NCBI RefSeq assembly: GCF_043641665.1
Contig: NC_092193.1
Location: 15,881,501 to 15,945,500, forward strand
DNA length: 64,000 nt
Reading direction: 5' to 3'
DNA from: Enoplosus armatus
Taxonomy: Eukaryota > Chordata > Actinopteri > Centrarchiformes > Enoplosidae
How positions within the stretch are numbered: the first letter of the stretch is position 1; the number at the start of each line of letters is the position of its first letter. The position numbers and the translations under genes were made by a program. The notes beneath the pieces were generated by a model. That model saw only the letters and a program-made list of their open reading frames with translations. It was not told where the DNA came from and did not search any database. Positions 13,003 to 64,000 of the stretch are shown here, in pieces.

Positions 13003-14536
13003 CTATGCAAGGATTGAAATCAAATATCAGTCACAAGGAATTAGCTTGAGGAAACAGTTTGTTATTATTTACAGAACCTGTAATAGAAACACCTTACAAT
13101 ATAACCCAATACAACAACACCACAAACTACAGTCATAAAAATAATCAGTGTTGAATCAAAGCCACTCTGACAGTGTCTGCAAAAACAAAACATTATATAA
13201 ATGTACAAAAGAAGAGCTGTTGTATTTGGTTCCATCAGATTGTGTAGGTACTGTATTCATGACATTGTGTCCACCTCCAGCACTCCTCTGCCACTGGCTG
13301 AAACATTTCATGTTTGGTGCAGATAAAAGGTCAAAATGAACAACATATTTTATAAAATCCATTTTATAAAACATCACTGTTCAACCCGTGACAGATTAAC
13401 ACACCCTTTTTCAATTAGTTTGCATAATTTTGTATTATTCATACTGAGTTTGTTTCAAGTGGTCTACAAAAATGTTTCAACTAACTCCTGTGAAGGATAC
13501 CATTAGACATATTTTAGAGAATAGAGACATTAGAGATATTTGTCATCCTCATTCTCCAGGCAGACAAGAGGAAATTCATCTGGATTTATATACCAATGTA
13601 GAACAGCCTTATGTATACCATTAAGCACGTGGTGGAGTTAAATAATGTCAGTACTGTCTGCTTTACGAGGTCGGGTTACACGCCATATGGTTCCCAAACA
13701 GTCTCATAACTTTATCAGGGAATAAAATGATGCAGCCGTTTCGCCAAGAGGCTGTGTCAATACAACCAGCCAACATCCACACACAGCCTTGAGTGTTTCA
13801 GCTTCATGTCAATAATACTGGTCGGACAAGGAATGCACACCTCCGCCCCACGAAAGATAAGAGGACGGAAGTACCAGGGCTTAGCTGGCTAAGCATCAGC
13901 TAAACTGACTATCCTTTCCCATCCAGCAGGACAGGGAACCACCGTGGAAGCTACGCTAGCCAGCCAATTATGAATGACCATATGGTTAGCCGCAATTTGC
14001 CTTGTAGTAAACTACAAACTGTCAACGCCTGTAATGCCCTCTGAGTCTTTCTGAACACAACATGCTCTCAATTTAAACGGCCTAAACCACATCCCCTATC
14101 CAAAGCAGGGCTTATCTGGCGTTAGCTTGCTAGTAGCTTCCTGAAATTGACAGTCTGGTTCACGTTAGCTTGAAAACCCTAGAAAATAAAGTACAAGATG
14201 TTTTTTTATACATTACTTACCACCTAAAATAAAGCGCAAACGATTGTTAAAGACGTGAAAGCAATACAGATAAAATGCAGTTTTTAACCCATGAAAATAC
14301 ATGCAATTAGGCTAGCATTTAATGCTAACACAGCAAACCGTTACCAGTATTTAAAAGTGGCAGCAGGAGCTAGCTAAGCATCCCAGCTATGTCAAATGAA
14401 GGTTACTCTTCCTTATTTACGACTAAATTTACAGTCTAAATCCAGAATATGACAAGCGATAAATACTCCACATGCCATCTGTTGCAGCTGTTAGACTTAA
14501 CACGACCCCGCAATGACAAATAAGCGCAGGGTTTAC
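13003..14536 (-). other. rab3a: rab3a 5' intron
   Basis: Between the coding ATG exon and the GC-rich promoter region lies AT-rich sequence with a gttagc/gctagc-rich stretch at about 13870-14340. A second good donor-like site on minus (GTAAGTAA, 14212-14219) suggests an alternative non-coding exon. No protein was recognised. Confidence 0.4.
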
Positions 14537-14740
14537 CACGAAATGTCTGTTTTATCCTCGGCTTCGCAGCAGCAGCGCCTAGCCCAATGCCCAGCTTTGC
14601 ACCTGCAGTAGCTCGTGCGCCTCCTGATTGACAGCCCCGGCATAAGCGGGTACAAACAGAGTGTAAGGATGATTGGCAGGACAGCTGGCCAATCAGAGAA
14701 GAGGGTCCACTCATTCCCATATAGCCCCGCCCCCACCCAT
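14537..14740 (-). promoter_or_regulatory. rab3a: Probable rab3a promoter and non-coding first exon
   Basis: A GC/CpG-enriched island in otherwise AT-rich DNA. Minus-strand CCAAT at 14672-14676 and plus-strand CCAAT at 14689-14693 lie upstream of a possible non-coding exon ending at a GTAAAC donor (14531-14536). The location, about 1.5 kb 5' of the coding exon, fits the non-coding exon 1 of mammalian RAB3A. Exact start unknown. Confidence 0.45.
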
Positions 14741-14759
14741 TCTAGAAATTATTTAGAGG

Positions 14760-15215
14760 TTTTAATTCAGTATTATTGGTAGGAATGAATAGTAAATGTA
14801 GTAGCGGTAAGTAAATGTTGTTGAGAATGTTTTAGAGGTATCATCAGCAAAATATAATTAAAGTATCAAAAGTAAAGCTACTCTATATGAAGAATGATCC
14901 CTTTCAGATTAATTATCATCATCATTATCATATCAACAGATGCATAAACGTGTTAGCAGCATTTAACGTTATAGTTGGTCGAGGTGAAGACAATTTTAAG
15001 TATTTTATATTATTTGGGTAGTTTAATCTATAACAGTGCATTGTATTTTATAAACTCATTATGTGTTTTGTATGTAAAATCTTAATTATGTAAGTACCTA
15101 ACAACTGCAGCTGTCAAATAAATGTAATTGAGTAAAAAGTACAAGATTTCCTTATGAACTGTAGTTGAGTACAAGTATAAAGTAGCATAAAATGGAAATA
15201 CTCAAGCCCACCACT
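14760..15215. repeat. Teleost dispersed repeat (stretches like agtacaagtataaagtagc)
   Basis: The segment ttgagtacaagtataaag, aaaatggaaatactcaag, cccaccact matches, from memory, the tail of a dispersed element common in percomorph fish. A second, inverted and degenerate copy lies at 25200-25470. The 5' edge is uncertain. Confidence 0.5.
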
Positions 15216-15789
15216 ATTGAACATGTGTATTACCTTTTTATATTACATTTACTTAAGTAGCCTATCACCTTATTCCACACTGTATGACAGTATCATATAC
15301 TTTATATTGTGTATAATCTTGTTCCGGCTCTTCATTGAAGTTATAAGATGCTTGGTGAAATACTCAAACCACAAGAGTCCATATTTATTATGGCTATGGT
15401 ACCTTTTGCATATTTTATACACATTACTCCAAAATTTAGCCTGACATATTTGGTCTTCAGAAACCAGGATTTAAAAATGAAGTTAAAATAAAGTTATGAG
15501 GATTTCAACAATAATAAACAATAAATAAGAGTTTGTAATGACTGACCCATCAGCAGGCAGCTGCTTGTTAAGAGATTAACAGTATGTGTAATAACTGTGA
15601 TCAATAGTTACTTAATATCACAGATAAGAAGAAAAAGATTCTGTTGCTTGTTATTGGATGCCATGTAAGTTTGGATATTAATCAGAATGAAAATATACAC
15701 TTATTCAAACACATTATTCTTCTTTACTATTTTTTAGTTATGTTTCATGATGTAGTTTCCTCATAAAAGCAGAGAACAAGACATCAAAG
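15216..15789. other. Intergenic DNA between rab3a and pde4c
   Basis: AT-rich, no gene or strong motif seen. It lies beyond the putative pde4c polyadenylation site. Confidence 0.5.
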
Positions 15790-18700
15790 AGTGAAGAGTT
15801 TTTCCTTTATTGGCAAGGCATACAGTTCTAGTTGGAGAGAGGGCTAACACACCCGCAGTTAAACAGCAGAGTTTGGATTGTCAAAGCTGCAGAGTTCATG
15901 ACCCTTATTCATAAAATCTCTACGAACAGAAACACTGATCTAGGATGACTTGAGGCTGTATGACTAAATGAGTCTCAGATCAGCAAACTTACTGTAAGAT
16001 CCTTCATGAACACGTGATCTGACCAGATCAGTGGAAACAGAGGAAGACAGGAGAGGAGAGATGTTTCAGAAAACCCAGACGGAAATCTGTCACTCAACTA
16101 TTTTCATACCAAGAAAAACATGAAAGTGAGTATTTTTGCGTATGTATAATGTTATTTGCAGACATAAAGAAAGAAATGAGAAGGAGTTAGGGTTAGCTGA
16201 GTAATAGTTTGAAATCTGTCCTGTTTGACTTTCTCACACATCAAGATACACGTAAGCACTAAACCTTGGACTAAAACACAGTCTACTGTTCCATCGTTTC
16301 TGACAGGTAACATAGAAATAATAAATAAACTGTACATGAAGCACTGTGAGGAAAATGTACAAAATTAAACAATTAGACACGCAGAGAAACACAGTGAATC
16401 TTTGCACGTTGTGCTGGTTGAGCTGTTGTTAAATAGTCCTTAGTGTTGAAGGCATCCTTGAGTGGTGGTCTGTTTGGTGCTGTTTATGGCTACAGAAAGG
16501 ATTGCACATGTTTTTACTCCAGCATGTCAGTGAACACATCAATGACCAGAAAAAAATCCCAAGTTCTAAAATAAGGCGTCAAACCCCCCCCCAAAAAAAC
16601 CCAAAACCGTTCAGCTTGTTCATGCGTTAAAACATGATTTAGTCTGTTTCATGGTAATAAAATAAAACAGGTTTCTCCACAGGCTAAGTTTTGTAAGTAC
16701 TCTACATGCTCTTCATATTCTTTGAATCCTGCAGCCAATGTCATGCATTTCAACAAAACACATTTTTTTTGTACAGTAAATAATAAAAAACGTCAACAAA
16801 ACCAACTTCAGTCCCTCCAACATCCAACCTTTAAGAGCTGTAGTGGTCCAGCCCGTGCAATTCAACTCAACCACCAGACCATTTGCCAACAGAAAAACAG
16901 TGAAACAGTCACGTTATACATGTTCAACTGTACTGGAAGTGCAGAACTGTAAAAGTACCATACAAAGTGCTTTGGTTTTTTCTTAGCAAATACATCAAAA
17001 AAGTCAACCCAGTCATTCACTCACACACACAGAAAAAACACATCACTGTTTTAAGACAATATCAGTGTCAGTTACTGTTTGAACAGGAGTTAGAAAAAAG
17101 AAAAAGGAACAGAGACACTGGGGTCAGATTGGCACACAGGGTGCTACAATCAACCAACTTTATCAGTCACTGATGGAAAGTAGCCAGTGGCAAAATGGAA
17201 ATTACAGTACGGGTTGTGTCATGCTTGCTTGGCACTTGTTTTGTCATTGACTATGTCCCTGTGTGAAGAGCGAAATATTGATCAATGAGAGAAAAAAGAT
17301 GAAAAACATTCTGGCACAGGAAACTGTCTCTTGGTAACCTCCTGGATGTTTTTATAGTTACAATGAAGCTAACATCCTTCTTTGCAACCCTTCTAATCCA
17401 CTGTCCTTGTCAGCCTTGTAATTTATGCAAGTGGATGTTACCAAAAACTGTGTTTCAGTAGGTGGACGCTGTGTTTGACACATTATGTCGTAGCGATAAT
17501 GGATTTGAATGGATAGTTTAATGCGTTGGTATCTGTGCTGTAGCGGTTAGTTCTTTGCAAGACGTTTGTGCTGGTTGCTTGACAGCCAGTGGCAAACTGT
17601 TTCGCAGTCAACAGCCTCCGATGCGTTCATGTTTTGGTTCAAGCCCTTAAAAACCACAATGAGGGCTAGCTATGAACGGAACTGTAAAGTGCTAAACTTG
17701 AAGGCAAACTGATAAAATTGGTGCCAAATATTAAGAATGCAAAAAAAAAGTGACTTGAAATAAAAAAAAAAAAAATCCAACAAAAACAACCAAAAGAGCA
17801 ACGAAACTGAGACACAACTGATATTTTGGGTAGCCCTACATTTAAATACGTTTTGAATGTATTTTCCATATAGGCCTATGCAAAACCTTGCAAATCCTTT
17901 GCCTGCAAAGCCAGAGCTTCAGTTCCATTTGTCAACACTGGGGGGCGCCATGTACACAGCAAACATTGCTTTGGATGCAATTCCTTGACTGTATCACACT
18001 ACACTGACCCTGGCTCAGTTTTGTCGCGGACAATATCATAGTTTAGGATTACAAAAATGGAAATAGTATGCCTGAAACAACTGAAAATCTCAAAATAATA
18101 TGTACTGCCAGCCACTGCATCATAATAATATTCTTCTACCAAAACAAACTGCCTGCTGAACACAATGAAATGGGCTGTGCAACACCGGCTGAAAGGGGTG
18201 CTACGTATCCCATAATAATGATAGAGTCACTCAAAATGTCTGCTACATTTAAAGTTTCCTGCATAAAATAATGCATAGCTTCTTTCTGCCATTAGTCTGC
18301 TTACACTGCTTTGAAGTCTGCTTTACTGTATTTCACTGTGTGTGGACCTAAATAAAAGACAATGAACAAACTAACAAAAAACTAAAAAGGCAGGCAAAAC
18401 AGCATTGTCCCTGTAAATTGCAAGTTTGGCAAGATGTCTTACAAGACTATGTCGTGTTTTCACGTCCATTCATCACTTCCTCACTTTCTTCACAAATACT
18501 CCAAAAGAGGAAGACAGTCATTTGTTGTAGTAGACCTTGGGTTGGCTGGTTAAAGGGAAGTTGTTTTTAACTTCTCATTGTCTGTGTAGAGCTTAATCCA
18601 CAGTATGTCTGAGTGAAAGACACAGAACACAAAGGACTGGTCAGAAACTTGGTTTCCTGTCCTTTACTGGAACAGTGACTCCGTCTGTTTGTCTCTCTCC

Positions 18701-18916
18701 AGTGCAAGTGACTGCTGTGTAAAACTGCAGACTTTCTTTACACACCCACCCGCACTCCTGTACTCCCCACCCCGAGGCTTGCTGTCACCCTGTCCGCGGA
18801 AACCAGAGGTGGTGGTGTTTGGTTGGAGTGGGAGAAGGCGAGTGACAGAGGGCGAGGCACCGAAATCACGAAAAATAAACAAAAAAGGCCAACAGAAATA
18901 CAACTCTCGACTGGTG
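15790..18916 (-). other. pde4c: Probable pde4c 3' UTR
   Basis: About 3.1 kb without recognised coding exons between the TAG stop at 18917-18919 and the AATAAA at 15806-15811. Extent inferred from signal position. It includes A/T homopolymers (for example about 17740-17775 on plus) and no clear repeat element. Confidence 0.45.
15806..15811 (-). terminator. pde4c: Probable pde4c polyadenylation signal
   Basis: Minus-strand AATAAA (ttgccaataaagg) followed about 20-40 bases later by a T/GT-rich element (tttgatgtcttgttctctg). This is a good polyadenylation context about 3.1 kb after the pde4c stop. Confidence 0.55.
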
Positions 18917-60397
<41,481 letters not shown>

Positions 60398-60739
60398 GAT
60401 GAACAAAGGCTGGTCAGGGGTCAGGTAGTTAGTCCCTTTGTTCGCTCTGCCTTTGGTAACTTTGGTCCGAGGTCTTTGAGCTGTTTCTCTCTGGTTTTCT
60501 CTCAAATAAACTTTATAAGACTTTTTCCTGACATGACATATGGCAGTTCTGTTAGTTCCTGTGGCTTTCTGTCCTGATTTTCCAAGTACAGGTAAAGCTA
60601 GTGCCTCTGGTCCGATCCCTGCTTCCTCATATTTGCACAAAACCTGGGCCTGCTCATGATTACTCCAAACCTCTCTTGTTCTTTCAAAATCCAAAAAAGA
60701 ACACCAAAACCCCTCAGAAAAGCCAACACGCCGACCTCT
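60398..60739 (-). other. pde4c: Open frame without ATG upstream of the pde4c distal start
   Basis: 114 sense codons in frame with MSELCSES, from just after a TAG at 60740-60742, with no Met. Could be 5' UTR, an N-terminal extension entered from an upstream exon, or a near-cognate start. No similarity to known PDE4 N-termini was recognised. Confidence 0.35.
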
Positions 60740-62140
60740 CTATCAAACTTTTTATCTTTATTTGAAACCTCTCTTCCTGAGGATCATGCTGACTGCCGTG
60801 CCGGGCAATAGACTCAAATATTAGCGTTGATGTACTTCTCCCTGCCTCCCTCCCTCTCCCAGGCTTTGTTTACATTACTGCTAGGCCTTCCCTCTCTCCA
60901 ACTAAATATGGACGTCTGATTTACAGGGAGGAGAAGCATGACAGATCACCTCCTTCTGCTTCTCTGTCCCTCTTTCCAACTTTCTGCCTCCCCCCTTTCC
61001 CTCACTCCTAATCTTATGGAGCATATTGTTCATCAAGTTCAAACTGAGCCCCATAATTACTTCCTCCAGTGTATAAACATTAAGCCGTCGCCTGGCTCGG
61101 CCCTCCAGCTCGCCTTTCTCCCTCTCTCTCCGACTGACTTTGCATACTCAGGCTTTTCCTCTGGTCCCTGAGGTGCTATTTGTTGTGAGGTTGCCTATTT
61201 CCTCGGAGACAGCCTCTTTGCCTTTCACATGCTCCGAGTGTACCAGGAGGAGTCACATGAAGGGCCTCTGACTATAAAAAGCAGAGGTAGATAAAAGCTA
61301 TAGAGAACATGGGTGCTGTCACGATGGCACTCTCTATCTGTGACCAGAGGCAACATCATCTTCACCCCCACCCAATCTCTTTGTTTATCGCTGTGGAGTG
61401 AGGAAAGGTCCTCCTGTGATTAAGGACTCACAGCTAAACACCGGTGCTGTGTAGAGTAACTGAAATAACCTAGGGAGCTGGAACATCTGACACAGCACTG
61501 AACCTATGACCAACAGATGGTCAGGAGAGCGGGGAAGAAAGATTCTTTGGTTAAAAGCTTTTTATGGATATACACTCATAGCAACTGTACTGTATGTATT
61601 CTGGAGCAACAATACTGTACTTGTAGAAGGAGACATTTGTTCTCATCAAAATGCAGCACTGCAGATGTAAACTTGTCATTTTAGGGTCAAATGCATGTCA
61701 AGATTGTTATGTCACCCGTCATCACCAAAGCATGTCTCAAAGGACTATACAAAGAATGAGTGCATAACACCAGATGTGACTTTTGATCCATCCTTCCCAG
61801 TTGATAACTTCCATAACACCAGGTTCAACACCACCGCCACATCCATTATGGATCATATTTAGATTTTAACGATTATTGACTAACTGTACTTGCTCTGAGA
61901 GTCCCCAATGAGATTTTGCCTTTAGATCTATAAAGGACACAAATAATGTACTTTAAGGCAGAAATTAATTCAGGTGTCAGATGTGCATATATTTTATATT
62001 AACTATAGGTCAAATGACTATGTGTAATATGAAAGTGGTCGCACGTAGTGAGATTTATCACCAGACTCTGCATTTTACCCTCAGCTTTATGGGGCGTTTT
62101 AGCATCTTTCAGCTCCTTGTTTTGGTTTTACAGCCCACAG
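60740..62140. other. Region upstream of pde4c
   Basis: Expected to hold the distal pde4c promoter on the minus strand. Pyrimidine-rich at 60840-61180. A consensus TATAAAAA lies on the opposite strand at about 61274. No gene recognised. Confidence 0.4.
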
Positions 62141-62149
62141 CTTTAATGT

Positions 62150-62330
62150 TTTAGTTCAGTTCTCTCATCAACCCCTTTTTCAGGCACCCGTTTTCTGCAA
62201 AAAAGTTCTGAACACTACCTGCCCAGCACCAAACAACACACAGAGTTAGCAACTATCTGGTGAACATAGTGCAGCATTTAGCTTCTAAAGAGCCAGATAT
62301 TTCACTGTAATTTATCCTGAGCGTGAAGCA
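62150..62330. repeat. Dispersed teleost repeat, opposite orientation to 19850-20135
   Basis: gcatttagcttctaaagagc followed by cagatatttc, and aacacacagagttagcaact, are the reverse complement of the family core found in the pde4c 3' introns. Confidence 0.5.
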
Positions 62331-64000
62331 GTTAAACAGACCCAGTGGACATTTTTTATATTGCCTTGTTCTAATGCCCAGGCAGTTAAGATGCTCTCTT
62401 CCCTCGGAACACATCTAAGGATAATCTTGGGCCCAAACCAATCCTGGCCCTAAAGCGCATCATCATTCCAGTCATGCGGACGACAGAGGCAGAGGTGAGG
62501 GCTGCCTCACTCCCGGTTTGACTTAGGGAGGCCAGAACAAAGTGTATATTCCACTCCCACAGGTCCTGTAGCGGAGTCGATCGAGTTCATCAAGAGATAG
62601 TTCTGGTGGGTCGGCGCTGTGAGATGGCATCCAATCGTATGTTACAACAACAAATCAAGTCATTGAGACAGCATCCTAGTAGTCTGCTCAGTCCACTGTG
62701 GAAAGAACAGTGTAATAAAGTCTACCTTTCTGAGCTACTTCTCTCTGATAGCACTACTGTCAACCTAGAGTCTGTTTACAAGTTTTCCAAACTGGCACAT
62801 GTGGTCAAACTGCCACTGAGACTCCCATGAGGTCAATTCTCTGATGACTGAACATGTGTCTCCACAACCTTTCATGGTTTAACTCCCAATTCGGAGAGAG
62901 CCTGTTCATCTTTTGATTTTGGGAGGCCTTCTGCTCCCTCCTGGATCCATCTCCTGAGTTTCTCTCTACCTCCAACCCAATCCATCCACCCAACTGGTGT
63001 GGGAAGAGTAGTAGTCCTCCACTAATGATATAATATCAGGTGGGACTGCTATTAAGAAGTTTGAGTCAGACGCTCGGAGACAAGCTTGCACTCAAGATCA
63101 ATCACATAAATCATCCAATTTGATGGCTTGCCTTTTGGGGATCTTCCCTTTCAGGGGGAAAGTCATAAGCATCTTGTTTTAGAAAAAAGGAAACAACACC
63201 TGCATCTGCTTTCCTCTACGCTTGTCCACCTGGTGTTCTAGCTCACATTTTTACCACATTAAACTCCTGTTCTCCAGCCTTCTTCCTCAGATAATCACAC
63301 TTCTCACTGTTTGCTGCCTCCCAGACTCTTTATTCCTGTGGACGAGGAGAGTTTTGGGCCCGAGGGTAATTCTTCGGTGCCTGTGTTGGTAATTCTGGAC
63401 GGAGGACCTCATCAGGGACTTCAAGCACCTGCATCCTGACCTGGCCTCGGAAACGTTAGAAGCTGCTCCAGGGGAGGAGGTTAACACATTGCTGATCCTG
63501 CTGGGGCCACACAGGCACACTCATTCTCAACCCTGTCTTCATCAGTCTAGCCATATAAGAACGTGTCTCACTGCCTATATTGGCTACATAACAGTCTGTG
63601 GTCAACTTTCACTTCACTGGGTCTTGAAACAAGTTTCCACTGAGGACAACACTTCTGTATCTCACATGACTATTTTAGAGGTAGTTATTGCAAGTTGAAT
63701 ATTAACTTTCATGGATATATAATGATATCAAATTAGAAATATCGTTTTGATTTGATTTTCATAGAATGTGTGGCATTGTAATTCTTAAGCAACCTGTAGC
63801 TTTAAATACTACTCCATAAACAATTTCTCTGGCACTGCATCAAAATTGCACTACCAACTTGTAAACAGGCAAGCACATGGCCTTCTTCACAGAGGATGAA
63901 CACAATGAGGCGCTTTTTAGTCCGTCAAACATCACATCTATGGCAGTGTGGCTTTATACTTGCTGGTATATACAGTAAACACTAATGGAATAAATATATA
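62331..64000. other. Intergenic DNA at the window end
   Basis: No gene, RNA or repeat recognised. The few open frames here (for example 62606-62830 and 63287-63520) have no familiar motifs. Confidence 0.5.

Noticed and set aside
61265..61310. Consensus TATAAAAA on the plus strand near 61274
   Set aside because: It points away from pde4c, and no plus-strand gene, leader or CpG feature follows it.
63287..63520. Minus-strand 77-codon frame with a retroelement-like look
   Set aside because: No reverse transcriptase, integrase or transposase motif could be identified.

Overview
The window is vertebrate nuclear DNA, almost certainly from a ray-finned fish. It has spliced genes with GT-AG introns, very long (CA)n/(TG)n arrays, and degenerate copies of dispersed repeats that I recognise from teleost genomes. 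There is no sign of operons, CRISPR arrays, rRNA or tRNA genes. Four protein-coding genes can be read, all of them neighbours on human 19p13.11: pgpep1 (minus), jund (plus, single exon), rab3a (minus) and pde4c (minus).

Layout. 1-3177: pgpep1, pyroglutamyl-peptidase I, five coding exons, complete. 3178-5719: intergenic space shared head-to-head by pgpep1 and jund, with an RFX X-box, CRE-like sites and the jund promoter and 5' leader. 5720-6655: jund, a 311-residue bZIP factor, with a 3' UTR to about 7450. About 7770-14700: rab3a, a synaptic-vesicle GTPase, with a 2.4-kb 3' UTR, four coding exons and a GC-rich CCAAT-containing promoter. About 15790-60397: pde4c, a cAMP-specific phosphodiesterase covering about 45 kb. 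Its 3' UTR is 15.8-18.9 kb, the catalytic and C-terminal exons lie at 18.9-21.8 kb, UCR2 at 22.1-25.1 kb, and UCR1 at 25.6-28.8 kb. A 31-kb first intron separates UCR1 from the most distal first exon. 60398-64000 is upstream or intergenic DNA with no recognisable gene.

The richest part is the alternative 5' structure of pde4c. Three first coding exons can be read, each with a splice phase that fits the common exon it joins. The exon at 60135-60397 resembles the PDE4B3/PDE4D5 N-terminus. The exon at 44433-44560 joins UCR1 to give an ...RRRFDVENG junction. The exon at 22518-22565 joins directly to the second half of UCR2 and encodes a super-short form like mammalian PDE4B5/PDE4D6. The large intron contains a recent tandem duplication of about 1.2-1.3 kb (31064-32325 and 32543-33693). 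Each copy carries a cluster of MEF2-type sites, a D-box and a perfect CCCCATGCATGGGG palindrome, so it looks like a duplicated enhancer. It also contains a TIR-bounded MITE-like element (36544-37019).

Functionally, pgpep1 trims N-terminal pyroglutamate from peptides, jund is an AP-1 subunit responsive to kinase and cAMP signalling, rab3a controls synaptic vesicle release, and pde4c degrades cAMP. They share a neighbourhood, not a pathway. All coordinates were worked out by hand from splice consensus, reading phase and remembered family sequences. Exon edges of coding exons are firm. UTR ends, promoters and repeat edges are approximate.
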